Shown here: positions 18,564 to 27,853 of the stretch, piece by piece
How positions within the stretch are numbered: the stretch's first letter is position 1
Layout: the number at the start of each line of letters is the position of its first letter
Source of the DNA: Streptomyces ficellus
GTDB lineage: Bacteria > Actinomycetota > Actinomycetes > Streptomycetales > Streptomycetaceae
Assembly: GCF_030406405.1 (NCBI RefSeq)
Contig: NZ_JAUEPL010000001.1
Coordinates: 248,001-312,000, forward strand
Reading direction: 5' to 3'
DNA length: 64,000 nucleotides
Notes under the pieces: model-generated
What the model saw: the letters and a program-made list of their open reading frames with translations, nothing else
The model's database searches: none
Told to the model about the DNA's origin: nothing
Translations under genes and position numbers: made by a program

Positions 18564-18623
18564 AGGAAGCGGGCAATTTCCAAGGGAGTTGTGACCGTTT
18601 GGAACGCTTTGGTCACTGGATGG

Positions 18624-20498
18624 TCACCAACGGGCCCTGCGGCGCAGCCCGGTGAACAGGTAAGCGCAGACCAGGGCCGTCAGCGACAACACCAGTGCCG
18701 TGGCCACCGGTTGGGCCACCACCCGCGCCACGGCCAGCAGCCAGCGGTCGCTCTCGTGGGGCCACTGCGCCCAGGCCAGTTCGCGCAGCCGGGAAGGCAG
18801 TCCCGCGATCGAACGCACGGACGGGCCTACGACTGCCGTCTGTACGAGCGGGGCGATGACGACCGGCACGGCGAGCACGGCGGCCACTCCGGCCGCGGTC
18901 GCCCGGAAGACACCGGCCGCCAGCAACCCGGCCCAGGCGCAACCGACCGAGAGCCCCGCCCAACTCGCGCACATCGATGGCCAGTTCCGGGGCACGGGGA
19001 TCACATCGCCGCCGTAGACGAGGCGCAGCGCCCCCAGGTCGACCGCCGCGACGAGGAGGGCGAGCAGCAGGGCGGCGACGGCGGTGACGGTGAGCTTGGC
19101 GAGGAGGAGGCCGAGTCGGCGTGGGACGGTGCCGCGACCGGAGGAGTGTGCGGGGTAGCGGTATTCGTCACCGAACGACAGGGCGCCCAGCAGACCCGCT
19201 CCGAGGGCGGCGGGCGGCAGCGGGAGGAGGCCGGGCCAGGCGGCCAGGGCGGTGGGCAGCGGCGTGCTGCCGGAGCGGCCCAGGAAGACGGCGAGGGCGA
19301 GGGAGGTGGCGAGGGCGGCGACGGCGATCATGTGCGTGGTGGGGACGCCGAGCATGCGGTGCAGCTCGTAACGCAAGGGGCGCAGTGGGCTGCGGAGGGG
19401 CTTTCGGGGCAGCGGCGCGGGGCCGGGCTCCGGCAACGGCTCCGGGCGGCTTCCTGGCGCGGGCCGGGACTCCTGAGCGGGCACGGGGGCGCCGGTCGCC
19501 TGCGCTGCGGTTACGGGCGCGGCTGCGGGGGCGGAGCCGGGTGCGAGGGCGGGGGTGGGGGCGGTTACGGGGGTGGGGGCGGAGCCGGGTGCGGGCGCCG
19601 GGGCGGTGAGGGGGGTGGGCGTGGGGCCTGTGTCGCCGATCTCGTCGGCGAGTTGGTGGAGGAGGACGCCGTGCCGGAAGGCGGTCTCGCCGATCTCGGC
19701 GCAGTCGCTGCCGTATACGCACAGGCGATTGCCGTCCTCGGTGACCACTTCCACGGAACGCTGCGCGGCGCGTGCCTCGCGGGTGACGACGGCGGCGAGG
19801 CGGGCGGCGTGGGGAGTGCGGACGGCGACACGGGGGCGGAGCCGGGTGCGGGCGAAGGCTGCCGCGTCCTGGTCGGCGACGAGCCGCCCTTCGCTGATGG
19901 TGACGACGTGGTCGGCGTGACGGGCGGCCTGCTTGGGGTCGTCGGTGGTGTACAGGACGGTGCCGCCATGGTCGGCGTGGGCGCGCAGGAGTCCATGCAG
20001 CCAACTGTTCTCGCGTGGTGACAGGCCTGCGGCCGGCTCGTCGAGGAGCAGCGTGTGCGGGTCGCCCAACAGCGCGGAGGCGATGCCGAGTCGGCGGTCC
20101 ATGCCGACGGAGAGGGTGCCGAGGCGCTGGTCGCGCAGGCCGGCCAGACCGACGATGTCGAGCATGTCGTCGGCGCGGGACGCGGGGACGCCGGCGGCCG
20201 CGCAGAGCATCCGCAACTGGCCGCGTGCGGTGCGTGCGGGGTGGCCCGGGACGGCGCCGAGGAGGACGCCGACCTCGCGGGCGGGGTGGGTGATCCGGTG
20301 GAGGGGCCGGCCACGGAAGTACGTGACGCCACGGCCCGGTTCGAGTTCGAGCATCATGCGCAGAGCCGTGGTCTTGCCGGAGCCGGTGGCGCCGAGCAGT
20401 GCGGTGACGCTGCCGGGTTGGGCCTCGAAGGTCAGATCGTCCACGGCGGGCGGACGATCTCGGCGGGGGGTGCTGGTGAGTCCGATTGCCTGGAGCAT
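18624..20498 (-). CDS. ABC transporter, ATPase fused to ABC-2-type permease
   Basis: The 624-aa protein carries an N-terminal ABC ATPase: Walker A LLGATGSGKTTAL (about residues 38-50), a variant signature GTLSVGMDRRLGI in place of LSGGQ, and Walker B HTLLLDEPA. A Pro/Ala-rich linker of roughly 100 residues follows, starting near TPTPLTAPAPAPG. The C-terminal half has about six hydrophobic helices, like an ABC-2 export permease. The ATG at 20498 follows GGGAG. Having both modules in one chain is an exporter-type half-transporter layout, implying a homodimer. The substrate is unknown. It lies upstream of whiH on the same strand with 160 bp between. Several 12-24-bp repeats encode the linker. 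Confidence 0.8.
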   Translation of the reverse strand: MLQAIGLTSTPRRDRPPAVDDLTFEAQPGSVTALLGATGSGKTTALRMMLELEPGRGVTYFRGRPLHRITHPAREVGVLLGAVPGHPARTARGQLRMLCAAAGVPASRADDMLDIVGLAGLRDQRLGTLSVGMDRRLGIASALLGDPHTLLLDEPAAGLSPRENSWLHGLLRAHADHGGTVLYTTDDPKQAARHADHVVTISEGRLVADQDAAAFARTRLRPRVAVRTPHAARLAAVVTREARAAQRSVEVVTEDGNRLCVYGSDCAEIGETAFRHGVLLHQLADEIGDTGPTPTPLTAPAPAPGSAPTPVTAPTPALAPGSAPAAAPVTAAQATGAPVPAQESRPAPGSRPEPLPEPGPAPLPRKPLRSPLRPLRYELHRMLGVPTTHMIAVAALATSLALAVFLGRSGSTPLPTALAAWPGLLPLPPAALGAGLLGALSFGDEYRYPAHSSGRGTVPRRLGLLLAKLTVTAVAALLLALLVAAVDLGALRLVYGGDVIPVPRNWPSMCASWAGLSVGCAWAGLLAAGVFRATAAGVAAVLAVPVVIAPLVQTAVVGPSVRSIAGLPSRLRELAWAQWPHESDRWLLAVARVVAQPVATALVLSLTALVCAYLFTGLRRRARW

Positions 20499-20607
20499 CG
20501 CTTCTCCCGCGGTAGATGAGACCGCTCGGCGGCAGGGCGGGTTACCGCAGCAAGATAACGCGGCATTTCGGACTTTTTGCGCAGGGTTGGGCGGCGGGCG
20601 CCCGGTG

Positions 20608-21378
20608 TCAGACCTCCGGGCGCAGCATCGGCGGGTTGAGCAGGGTCGCGCCACCGGCCCGGAACAGCTGGGCGGGCCGGCCGCCCTGCCGTGTCGTGGT
20701 GCCGCCGGAGGGGACGAGGAAACCGGGCGTACCCGTCACCTTGCGGTGGAAGTTGCGGGGGTCGAGGGCGACACCCCACACCGCCTCGTACACCCGGCGC
20801 AGCTCGCCGACCGTGAACTCGGGGGGACAGAAGGCGGTCGCCAGCGAGGAGTACTCGATCTTGGAGCGGGCGCGCTCCACACCGTCGGCCAGGATCCGGG
20901 CGTGGTCGAAGGCGAGCGGGGCGGGCTGCTCTTCCTCCCTGTCCGGACCGCCCTCCGGCTTGAGCAGTTCCTCGACGGGCGCCCAGCGGGCGCTGTTGGC
21001 GTCGCCGCCGGCGCGGGGTGCCGGGAGGTCGGGGGCCAGCACGAGGTGGGCAACGCTGACGACCCGCATACGGGGGTCCCGGTGCGGGTCTCCGTAGGTG
21101 GCGAGCTGTTCCAGGTGGGCACCGTTCCCCGCTTCGGGGAGCGGCGTGCCGGGGTCGTGGGCCTGGAGCCCGGTTTCCTCGGCGAGCTCGCGTGCGGCGG
21201 CCGCGCCGAGGTCCTCGTCCGGCCGTACGAACCCGCCCGGCAGCGCCCAACGCCCCTGGAACGGCGGCTCTCCGCGCCGTACGACCAGTGCGCACAGCGC
21301 GTGGCGGCGCACCGTGAGGACCACCAGGTCGACGGTCACGGCGAAGGGTGGAAATGCCGAGGGGTCGTAGGGTGACAT
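20608..21378 (-). CDS. NrtR-like NUDIX-domain transcriptional regulator
   Basis: The 256-aa protein has an N-terminal NUDIX domain with an intact Nudix box (GFVRPDEDLGAAAARELAEE) and the upstream WALPGGF. It continues with EQLATYGDPHRDPRMRVVSVAHL, the pattern of the NrtR family. The C-terminal half (FTVGELRRVYEAVWG, then NFHRKVTGTPGF and GRPAQLF) is the winged-helix DNA-binding domain of NrtR regulators. NrtR proteins bind ADP-ribose and control NAD biosynthesis genes in other bacteria. No NAD gene adjoins it here, so its regulon is unknown. No good ribosome site precedes the ATG at 21378; an earlier start up to 21519 would add a Gly/Pro/Glu-rich tail and is less likely. A plain ADP-ribose pyrophosphatase is the alternative. 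Confidence 0.78.
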   Translation of the reverse strand: MSPYDPSAFPPFAVTVDLVVLTVRRHALCALVVRRGEPPFQGRWALPGGFVRPDEDLGAAAARELAEETGLQAHDPGTPLPEAGNGAHLEQLATYGDPHRDPRMRVVSVAHLVLAPDLPAPRAGGDANSARWAPVEELLKPEGGPDREEEQPAPLAFDHARILADGVERARSKIEYSSLATAFCPPEFTVGELRRVYEAVWGVALDPRNFHRKVTGTPGFLVPSGGTTTRQGGRPAQLFRAGGATLLNPPMLRPEV

Positions 21379-21388
21379 GCGGCGATCA

Positions 21389-21408
21389 TAGTCGTCTTCC
21401 TGACGATA
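21389..21408. promoter_or_regulatory. Inverted repeat just upstream of the NrtR-like gene
   Basis: An imperfect palindrome has arms TCGTC (21392-21396) and GACGA (21402-21406) separated by TTCCT, flanked by TA on both sides. It ends 11 bp before the start codon of the NUDIX regulator. Its position would suit an autoregulatory operator. Identity is inferred from symmetry and placement only. Confidence 0.35.
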
Positions 21409-21522
21409 AACACGTCCCTGGATGCCCTCAGGAGTCACCTTTTCCAGGCCCTCGGGATCGGCTTGGCGCTCCGCGGCCGGACCGGCTCCGGGGTCTCTTT
21501 CGGGGGTCGCGGTGTGCACCGG

Positions 21523-23559
21523 TCACACCCCCAGCTGAAGACCGGGGGCGGCCTCCTCGACCATGCCCAGCCCGAGCCTGCTGACCCGTACGGCGAAGGG
21601 CATCCCGGCGACGCACAGCCCGGAGAGCCGGATCGCGCCCAGGGGTGCGCAGCGCACCGGGTGCAGCGCGACGGTGCCCGCCGGCACATCGGGGCGGATC
21701 CCGGCGACGGTGGTCAGCAGCTGGACGGCGGCGGCCGAGGCCACGGCGGCGGGACGGCACGCGGCCGGGTGCGGAACCGGGGTGCTGTCGGTCGTGCGCT
21801 GGTCGCCCGCGTACATCTCGGGCAGCCGGTACGCGAACGCCTCCGCGGCGTCCAGCACGCCGCGCAGCAGGGAGGTCGCCTCCTTCTCGTAGCCCGCGGC
21901 GGCCAGGCCCGTGACGGCGACGGCCGTCTCGTGGACCCGTACCGCCCCTGCGCGGTGGCCGAAGGGATTGTGGGCCGGCTCCTTGGAGCCGAGGCTGCGC
22001 AGGCCCCAGCCGGAGTCCAGGGCGGGGCTGCCGAGCAGCCGGGCCAGCTGCTCGGTCTGCACCTTGTCGAGCAGGCCCTCGGCGAACCGGCCGCCACCGA
22101 GCAGACCGGTGTCGAGCAGATGCGCGGCGCCGCCTCCCAGGTGCGGCAGCGGCCTTCCCTCGGGGGTGCGGGCGGCGGCGGGCCGGCCACCGGCGCGGTC
22201 GTCGAGCCAGAAATCCTCCCGGAAGCGGTGGCGCAGGGCATGGGCCCAGTCACGCCAGCCCTCCGCTCCCGGGCGGCCGCATGCCTCCAGGAGGTCGGCG
22301 CCGAGCAGGGCGGCCCGGTGCGCGTGGGCCTGGGTCTCGGCGCGCAGGAGCCCGGCAGGACCCGGTTCAGGCAGCAGGCCGCTCTCCCCGGCGGTCGCGC
22401 GCAGCCACTGCAGACAGCGCTCGGCGGCCGGGAGGAGCTCCGCGAGATCCTGGTCCGCCAGGCCCCAGCACCGGGCCTCCGCCAGCACGGTGGGGAAGGC
22501 GAGGGTCGCCTCGGTGCCGGTGCAGCTGGGCGGGAGGTGGGGACCGCTGTCGCGGAGGGGGCCGGGGATACGTCCGGCGCCGGGGCCGGGGCCGGTGAGC
22601 TGGGTGCGGGCCAGGGTGCGCAGCGTGGCGGCGGCGAGGTGGGTGCCGAGCGGGAGGGCCATGCGGGCGGCCCACAGCGCTTCGGCGGGCGCCGCCGGCC
22701 CGCACCGCCAGGGCACGCCCGCCGCCGGGTACACGTCGGCGGGGTGGGCCGGGTCGCGCACCAGGAGTGCCCGCAGATCGCCGAGCGCGGTCCGGAGGAA
22801 CGCCTCCACCCGGGGGTCATCCCCCTCGGCGCGGGCGTCGGGGAGGCCGTGGCCGCCTGTCCGGGCGACGGGCCGGACGGGGCGTGCGGAGCGGACCCGC
22901 AGTTCGATGGTGCGGGGCGCACCGGGCCGGAGCTCCAGCTCCCAGCGCAGGAGTCCGGCCGAGGCGAGGGTGTCCTCGGGGGGCGGATCGGCGGTGACGG
23001 TCGCATGGCCTCCGTCAGGAGCCGACCAGCGCAGGCCGGAGTCGTGGACGGTGGCGCGCAGTTCGGGCAGGGAGCGGCCGGCAGCGATGGCGCCGAGGTC
23101 CGCGAGGTCGGTGCCGAGGGCGATCTCGACGGGAAGGTGGACGGTGCGCCCTGCCGAGCTGCGGAAGGTGATCCGTTCGGTGCCGTCCGCGTCCCTCGTC
23201 CGTTCCACACCGACGCCGGGGTCGGGCCCGGGGTCGGCCGGGGTGCGCACCACGGCGACGTACCGGACGCGGTCGGCGGAGACGAGCCGTCCCTGCACGG
23301 TGACCGGGTCACGTCCCGCGACCCGCAGCCGGCAGCGGGCGAGGACACGGCGGCCGGACTGGTAGACGCCTTCCAGGCCGTGTCCGGTGAGCTGCCCGTG
23401 TTCCGCCGATACGGCGAAGGACGGCAGGGCGACACAGATGAGGGCGCTGTGGACGGGCGGCAGTTCGCCGGGGCGGCCGGTACCCGGCGGTGCGGGACCG
23501 GTACCGGACGATTGCCGGGAGAGCGGGACGGGGGGCCGGGACGGGACGGTGAGGTCCAT
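21523..23559 (-). CDS. Glycogen-debranching-like protein (N-terminal GDE domain, (alpha/alpha)6 barrel)
   Basis: The 678-aa protein begins with a beta-sandwich domain. The segment FAVSAEHGQLTGHGLEGVY and the later RVLARCRLRVAG are characteristic of the bacterial amylo-alpha-1,6-glucosidase N-terminal domain. The C-terminal half is helical with glycosidase-barrel motifs such as LPLGTHLAAATLRTLAR and YPAAGVPWRCGPA. A late DSGWGLRSLGSKEPAHNPFGH block and HETAVAVTGLAAAGY follow. The substrate is presumably an alpha-glucan or other oligosaccharide. No glycogen gene adjoins it. The start at 23559 was chosen because upstream frame-open sequence is Arg/Pro-rich and non-conserved in character. A secretion signal is not evident. 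Confidence 0.72.
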   Translation of the reverse strand: MDLTVPSRPPVPLSRQSSGTGPAPPGTGRPGELPPVHSALICVALPSFAVSAEHGQLTGHGLEGVYQSGRRVLARCRLRVAGRDPVTVQGRLVSADRVRYVAVVRTPADPGPDPGVGVERTRDADGTERITFRSSAGRTVHLPVEIALGTDLADLGAIAAGRSLPELRATVHDSGLRWSAPDGGHATVTADPPPEDTLASAGLLRWELELRPGAPRTIELRVRSARPVRPVARTGGHGLPDARAEGDDPRVEAFLRTALGDLRALLVRDPAHPADVYPAAGVPWRCGPAAPAEALWAARMALPLGTHLAAATLRTLARTQLTGPGPGAGRIPGPLRDSGPHLPPSCTGTEATLAFPTVLAEARCWGLADQDLAELLPAAERCLQWLRATAGESGLLPEPGPAGLLRAETQAHAHRAALLGADLLEACGRPGAEGWRDWAHALRHRFREDFWLDDRAGGRPAAARTPEGRPLPHLGGGAAHLLDTGLLGGGRFAEGLLDKVQTEQLARLLGSPALDSGWGLRSLGSKEPAHNPFGHRAGAVRVHETAVAVTGLAAAGYEKEATSLLRGVLDAAEAFAYRLPEMYAGDQRTTDSTPVPHPAACRPAAVASAAAVQLLTTVAGIRPDVPAGTVALHPVRCAPLGAIRLSGLCVAGMPFAVRVSRLGLGMVEEAAPGLQLGV

Positions 23560-23674
23560 GGGTGGTCTGCTGAGCCTTCTGTGCGCTCCGGACAGCCGCT
23601 GGAGGTACGGCGGCACGGGTCGGGCGACTCCGCCACACAGGTGAACGGTGGTACACGGGTCCTGGTCACGGCTG

Positions 23675-25186
23675 TCATCGGCCGCTCCTGGTTCCCCGCC
23701 GGCCGGCGCGCCGGACCGTGCGGGCCCGCGCTCGGGCGGCGGCCCTGTCCGGGCGGACCGCCCCGGGCGGTACGTGCGTGGGGTCCGTCCCGGTGGCGCT
23801 GAGCCGCACCGGCCGGGGCTGCGGGCGGCGGCCGGCCTTGCGTGCGGCGGGGAGCTTCCGCGCCCCGCCGGTGGCCTTGCGCATGCGCACCCGTGCCCGC
23901 GCCCCGCCGGCGGCCGTGCGCGCGCTCGCCCGCCCACCCGCCGGCGTCCCTGCGCCGGAGGCACCGGAGGCGGCAGAGGAGGCGGAGGCGGAGGCCGCGG
24001 AGGTCGCAGAGGAGGCGGAGGCGGCGCGTGTCTCGAGCGCGGCACGCGCGTCGCGCTCCTCGCGGAGGCATCGCCGCAGTGACTCCGGGTCGAGGCCCTC
24101 GTTGCAGGCCTGGTGCAGCAGCCTGGCGAAAACGTACTCGGCGTCGGCCTCCAGTGCGAGCCCGAGCGCCACCCGCGCGCCCGGCTCGTCACCGGTCGAC
24201 CAGGCGACCCAGCCGGCGAGGGTCAGCGGCGCGGCGGAGTGTTCGGTGTAGGCCCCCACACAGCGGCGGGCCAGCGCACGCCAGAGTCGCAGCGCGGGTG
24301 CCGCTTCCGGTCCCTCCATCCACTCCGCCGCCCGGTCCCGGGTCTCGCGGTCCTGAAGTCCGAGGATGACCTCGGCGGCCTCCTCGTGAGCGATCGAGGC
24401 GTCGTCCTGGGCATCGGCCGCCGCCGGGTCCATGGCCCGTCCGCCGTCCGCGAGGCGCTTCATGAGCCGCTCCGCGAGCGCGAGGGTCTCCGCGCGTACC
24501 TGGTCGCGGCCGTCCGTGTCCAGGATCCTGGGCACCAGCGCCGCGCCGGCGGTGTCGAGTGCCCGCAGCTGTTCGCCGGCCGCCGCCGTCGTCGGCCGCC
24601 ACGGTCGCAGCCGCTCCTCCATCTCGCGCAGCGAACCGCGCACCTGGATGCCCGCGTACGCGGCGGCGGCCGCCATCACCGACGTACCGGACAGGGCCAG
24701 GGCGTTGCCCTCGGGCGGGCAGCAGCGGGCGTCGGGACAGCAATAGGACCAGAAGCGGCCATCGGAGATGCAGAGCGCTTCGTACACCGGTACGTCGAGG
24801 GAGCCGCATGCGGTGCGCAGGCGCTGGGCCAGGGGGCGCAGTCGCTCCATGACGCGGCGGCCGGTCTCGCCCTCGCCGGGGTCCTGGCACAGGAAGACGA
24901 CGATGCCCTCGGGCCGGGAGGCGCGCCGCTCGCACCCTTCGATGAGACATTCGGCGAGCTGCTCGGCGACGGGCGGCCATTCTCGGGGCGAGCGCGGAAT
25001 GCCGAGCCTGACCCGGCCGCCGAAGCGGCCGCGGTCGCCGTGGAGCGCGACGAGGACGATGGAGTCGGTCGGGTGATAGCCCATCATGTACGGCAGCGCG
25101 TCGGCCAGTTCGGCCGGACCGCGCAGGGTGATCTGCTGCTGCTCGTCGGTGGGTCCGGTGGTGTCGTGGTGCTTGTTCATGGTCAC
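23675..25186 (-). CDS. DUF4192 protein with Ala/Ser-rich linker and basic tail
   Basis: The 503-aa protein has the DUF4192 signature near its N-terminus (LRGPAELADALPYMMGYHPTDSIVLVAL). The conserved domain extends to about residue 350, including a Cys-rich motif YCCPDARCC near residue 155. After about residue 385 it becomes a low-complexity Ala/Ser stretch. That stretch ends in a roughly 100-residue Arg/Lys-rich tail (RARVRMRKATGGARKLP), which looks suited to nucleic-acid binding. The start may be the GTG at 25186 or the ATG two codons on at 25180. DUF4192 is widespread in actinobacteria without known function. It is divergent from recQ across 270 bp, which hints at a DNA-related role (inference). 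Confidence 0.78.
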   Translation of the reverse strand: MTMNKHHDTTGPTDEQQQITLRGPAELADALPYMMGYHPTDSIVLVALHGDRGRFGGRVRLGIPRSPREWPPVAEQLAECLIEGCERRASRPEGIVVFLCQDPGEGETGRRVMERLRPLAQRLRTACGSLDVPVYEALCISDGRFWSYCCPDARCCPPEGNALALSGTSVMAAAAAYAGIQVRGSLREMEERLRPWRPTTAAAGEQLRALDTAGAALVPRILDTDGRDQVRAETLALAERLMKRLADGGRAMDPAAADAQDDASIAHEEAAEVILGLQDRETRDRAAEWMEGPEAAPALRLWRALARRCVGAYTEHSAAPLTLAGWVAWSTGDEPGARVALGLALEADAEYVFARLLHQACNEGLDPESLRRCLREERDARAALETRAASASSATSAASASASSAASGASGAGTPAGGRASARTAAGGARARVRMRKATGGARKLPAARKAGRRPQPRPVRLSATGTDPTHVPPGAVRPDRAAARARARTVRRAGRRGTRSGR

Positions 25187-25329
25187 GACGGTCCCGCGAT
25201 CGCCGTCGGCCGTCGACCCCTGTGGATAACCGTGGGAGTACGGCCGGTCACGCTGTCCACAGCCCTGGCCGCCCGCTCGCGCAGCCGGTTCCCGGCTGGT
25301 ATGCGCGAGAGCCGCCCGCCCGCCCGGCC

Positions 25330-25388
25330 GCGCCGCCGGACCGCCGGACCGCCGGACCGCCAGCCGCGCCGCCGGACCGCCGGACCGC
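25330..25388. repeat. Short GC-rich repeats in the recQ/DUF4192 intergenic region
   Basis: Two copies, 36 bp apart, of a GCGCCGCCGGACCGCCGGAC word start at 25330 and 25366. They are built from tandem CCGCCGGA units. They lie between two divergent genes, about 70 bp before the recQ start. Confidence 0.8.
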
Positions 25389-25455
25389 TGCTAGGTGTAC
25401 TGACCACGAGCCGCCGGGTTCGCCCATTGTCAGACCCGTGCTGTTGCATGGGTGC

Positions 25456-27636
25456 ATGGAGCACACGAGCGACACAGGACCCAGCACTCTTCGCGCATCC
25501 GCCGATGCCGTGCTCGCGCGTCTCGTCGGAGACAGCAGTGGCACCGCCCGGCTGCGGGAGGACCAGTGGCGCGCGATCGAGGCGCTGGTCGCCGACAAGC
25601 GGCGAGCGCTCGTCGTGCAGCGCACCGGCTGGGGCAAGTCAGCCGTGTACTTCGTGGCGACGTCACTGCTGCGCGAGCGGGGCAGCGGACCGACCGTGAT
25701 CGTCTCGCCCCTGCTCGCGCTCATGCGCAATCAGGTGGAGGCGGCGGCCCGGGCCGGTATCCGCGCCCGCACCATCAACTCGTCCAACACCGAGGAGTGG
25801 GACACGGTCCAGGAGGAAGTGGCCGCGGGCACGGTCGATGTGCTGCTCGTCAGTCCGGAACGGCTCAACAACCCGGATTTCCGCGACCAGGTCCTGCCGC
25901 GGCTCGCCGCCGCCACCGGGCTGCTCGTGGTGGACGAGGCGCACTGCATCTCCGACTGGGGCCATGACTTCCGGCCCGACTACCGGCGGCTGCGCACCAT
26001 GCTCGCCGAGCTGCCGTCCGGCGTCCCGGTCCTGGCCACCACCGCCACGGCCAACGCGCGGGTGACGGCGGACGTCGCCGAACAGCTGGGTACGGGTACG
26101 GACACCGACGCCCTCGTACTGCGCGGGCCGCTCGACCGGGAGAGCCTGAGCCTGGGGGTGCTCCGGCTGCCGGACGCCGCTCACCGCCTCGCCTGGCTGG
26201 CCGACCACCTGGCGGAGCTGCCCGGTTCGGGGATCATCTATACGCTCACGGTCGCGGCGGCCGAGGAGGTCACCGCCTACCTGCGCCAGTGCGGTCACAC
26301 GGTGGCCTCGTACACGGGCCGTACGGAGAACGCGGACCGCCAGCAGGCGGAGGAGGACCTGCTGGCCAACCGGGTCAAGGCACTGGTCGCCACATCAGCC
26401 CTGGGGATGGGTTTCGACAAGCCCGATCTGGGTTTCGTCGTGCATCTCGGCTCGCCCTCCTCCCCCATCGCCTACTACCAGCAGGTCGGGCGGGCCGGCC
26501 GAGGCGTGGAGCACGCGGAGGTGCTGCTGCTGCCGGGCAAGGAGGACGAGGCGATCTGGCAGTACTTCGCCTCGGTGGCCTTCCCGCCCGAGGAACAGGT
26601 GCGCCGGACCCTCGACGTCCTGGCCCACGCGGACAGGCCCCTGTCCCTGCCCGCCCTGGAACCGCTGGTCGAGCTGCGCCGCACGCGCTTGGAGACCATG
26701 CTCAAGGTGCTTGACGTCGACGGTGCGGTACGCCGGGTGAAGGGGGGCTGGACGGCCACGGGACAGCCCTGGTCGTACGACTCCGAGCGGTACGCGTGGG
26801 TGGCCCGGCAGCGCGAGGCCGAGCAGCAGGCGATGCGGGACTACGCGACGGCGACCGGGTGCCGGATGGAGTTCCTGCGGCGGCAACTGGACGACGAGGA
26901 GGCGGCACCCTGCGGGCGCTGCGACAACTGCGCGGGGCCCCGGTTCGACGCCAAGGTGTCGGCGGCGGCGCTGGACGCCGCGCGCGGTGAGCTGGGCAGG
27001 CCCGGTGTGGAGGTGGAGCCGCGCAAGATGTGGCCGACCGGGCTGCCGGCCGTGGGCGTGGACCTCAAGGGCCGTATCCCCGCCGGAGAGCAGTCCTTCC
27101 CGGGCCGGGCGCTGGGCAGGCTGTCCGACATCGGCTGGGGCAACCGGCTGAGGCCGATGCTGGCCCCGCAGGCCGCGGACGGTCCCGTACCGGACGATGT
27201 GGTGGGCGCCGTGGTCCATGTGCTGGCCGACTGGGCCAAGGGGCCGGGCGGTTGGGCGTCCGGTGAGCCGGACGCGCCGCCCCGGCCGGTGGGGGTCGTC
27301 ACGGTCGCCTCGCACAGCAGGCCGGAGCTGGTGGGCTCGCTCGGCCGACGGATCGCCGAGGTGGGCCGGATGCCTCTGCTCGGCTCCGTCGAGTACGTAC
27401 CGGAGGCGGCGGACGCGCGCATCTCACGCACCAACAGCGCGCAACGGGTTCTGGGACTGCATCGGGCACTGGCCGTTCCCCCCGCGCTGGCACGGGAGTT
27501 GGGGTCGGCCGGTGGTCCGGTACTGCTCGTTGACGACCTGTCGGACAGCGGCTGGACGCTCGCGGTGGCGGCGCGGCTGCTGCGCAGGGCAGGAGCTGAG
27601 GGGGTGTTTCCGCTGGTCCTCGCCGTCCAAGGGTGA
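25456..27636 (+). CDS. recQ: RecQ-family ATP-dependent DNA helicase with phosphoribosyltransferase-like C-terminus
   Basis: The 726-aa protein has the superfamily 2 helicase core. Motif I is QRTGWGKSAVYF, motif II is VVDEAHCISDWGHDFRPDYR, motif III TATANARV, and motif VI is YYQQVGRAGRG. The RecQ zinc-binding domain ends in CGRCDNC. The last ~150 residues are not a typical HRDC domain. They contain VLLVDDLSDSGWTLAVAARL, the PRPP-loop signature of type I phosphoribosyltransferases, after VGVVTVASHSRPELVGSL. The start at 25456 lies in a weakly supported context; a 78-codon open extension upstream is repeat sequence and unlikely. It should unwind recombination or replication intermediates. The role of the C-terminal module is unknown. 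Confidence 0.87.
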   Translation: MEHTSDTGPSTLRASADAVLARLVGDSSGTARLREDQWRAIEALVADKRRALVVQRTGWGKSAVYFVATSLLRERGSGPTVIVSPLLALMRNQVEAAARAGIRARTINSSNTEEWDTVQEEVAAGTVDVLLVSPERLNNPDFRDQVLPRLAAATGLLVVDEAHCISDWGHDFRPDYRRLRTMLAELPSGVPVLATTATANARVTADVAEQLGTGTDTDALVLRGPLDRESLSLGVLRLPDAAHRLAWLADHLAELPGSGIIYTLTVAAAEEVTAYLRQCGHTVASYTGRTENADRQQAEEDLLANRVKALVATSALGMGFDKPDLGFVVHLGSPSSPIAYYQQVGRAGRGVEHAEVLLLPGKEDEAIWQYFASVAFPPEEQVRRTLDVLAHADRPLSLPALEPLVELRRTRLETMLKVLDVDGAVRRVKGGWTATGQPWSYDSERYAWVARQREAEQQAMRDYATATGCRMEFLRRQLDDEEAAPCGRCDNCAGPRFDAKVSAAALDAARGELGRPGVEVEPRKMWPTGLPAVGVDLKGRIPAGEQSFPGRALGRLSDIGWGNRLRPMLAPQAADGPVPDDVVGAVVHVLADWAKGPGGWASGEPDAPPRPVGVVTVASHSRPELVGSLGRRIAEVGRMPLLGSVEYVPEAADARISRTNSAQRVLGLHRALAVPPALARELGSAGGPVLLVDDLSDSGWTLAVAARLLRRAGAEGVFPLVLAVQG

Positions 27637-27853
27637 GCCGACGCGTCATCAGGGACTCGATGGGGCAGGATATGAGTGTCATACCAACGCATTCCAGGCA
27701 GCCGCCTCAATTGCTCGTTGCCGCTTGCCCGTTCCGCCAGGAAGAATTGGAATCCGCTCCCCGCATGGCCCGTTCGCGGTCCGGAAGGGCTGTGCCGGTG
27801 CGTCCCTCACTCGACCCTGCCCGCTCTGTGGGCGCGTATGCGAAGGGAGGACC

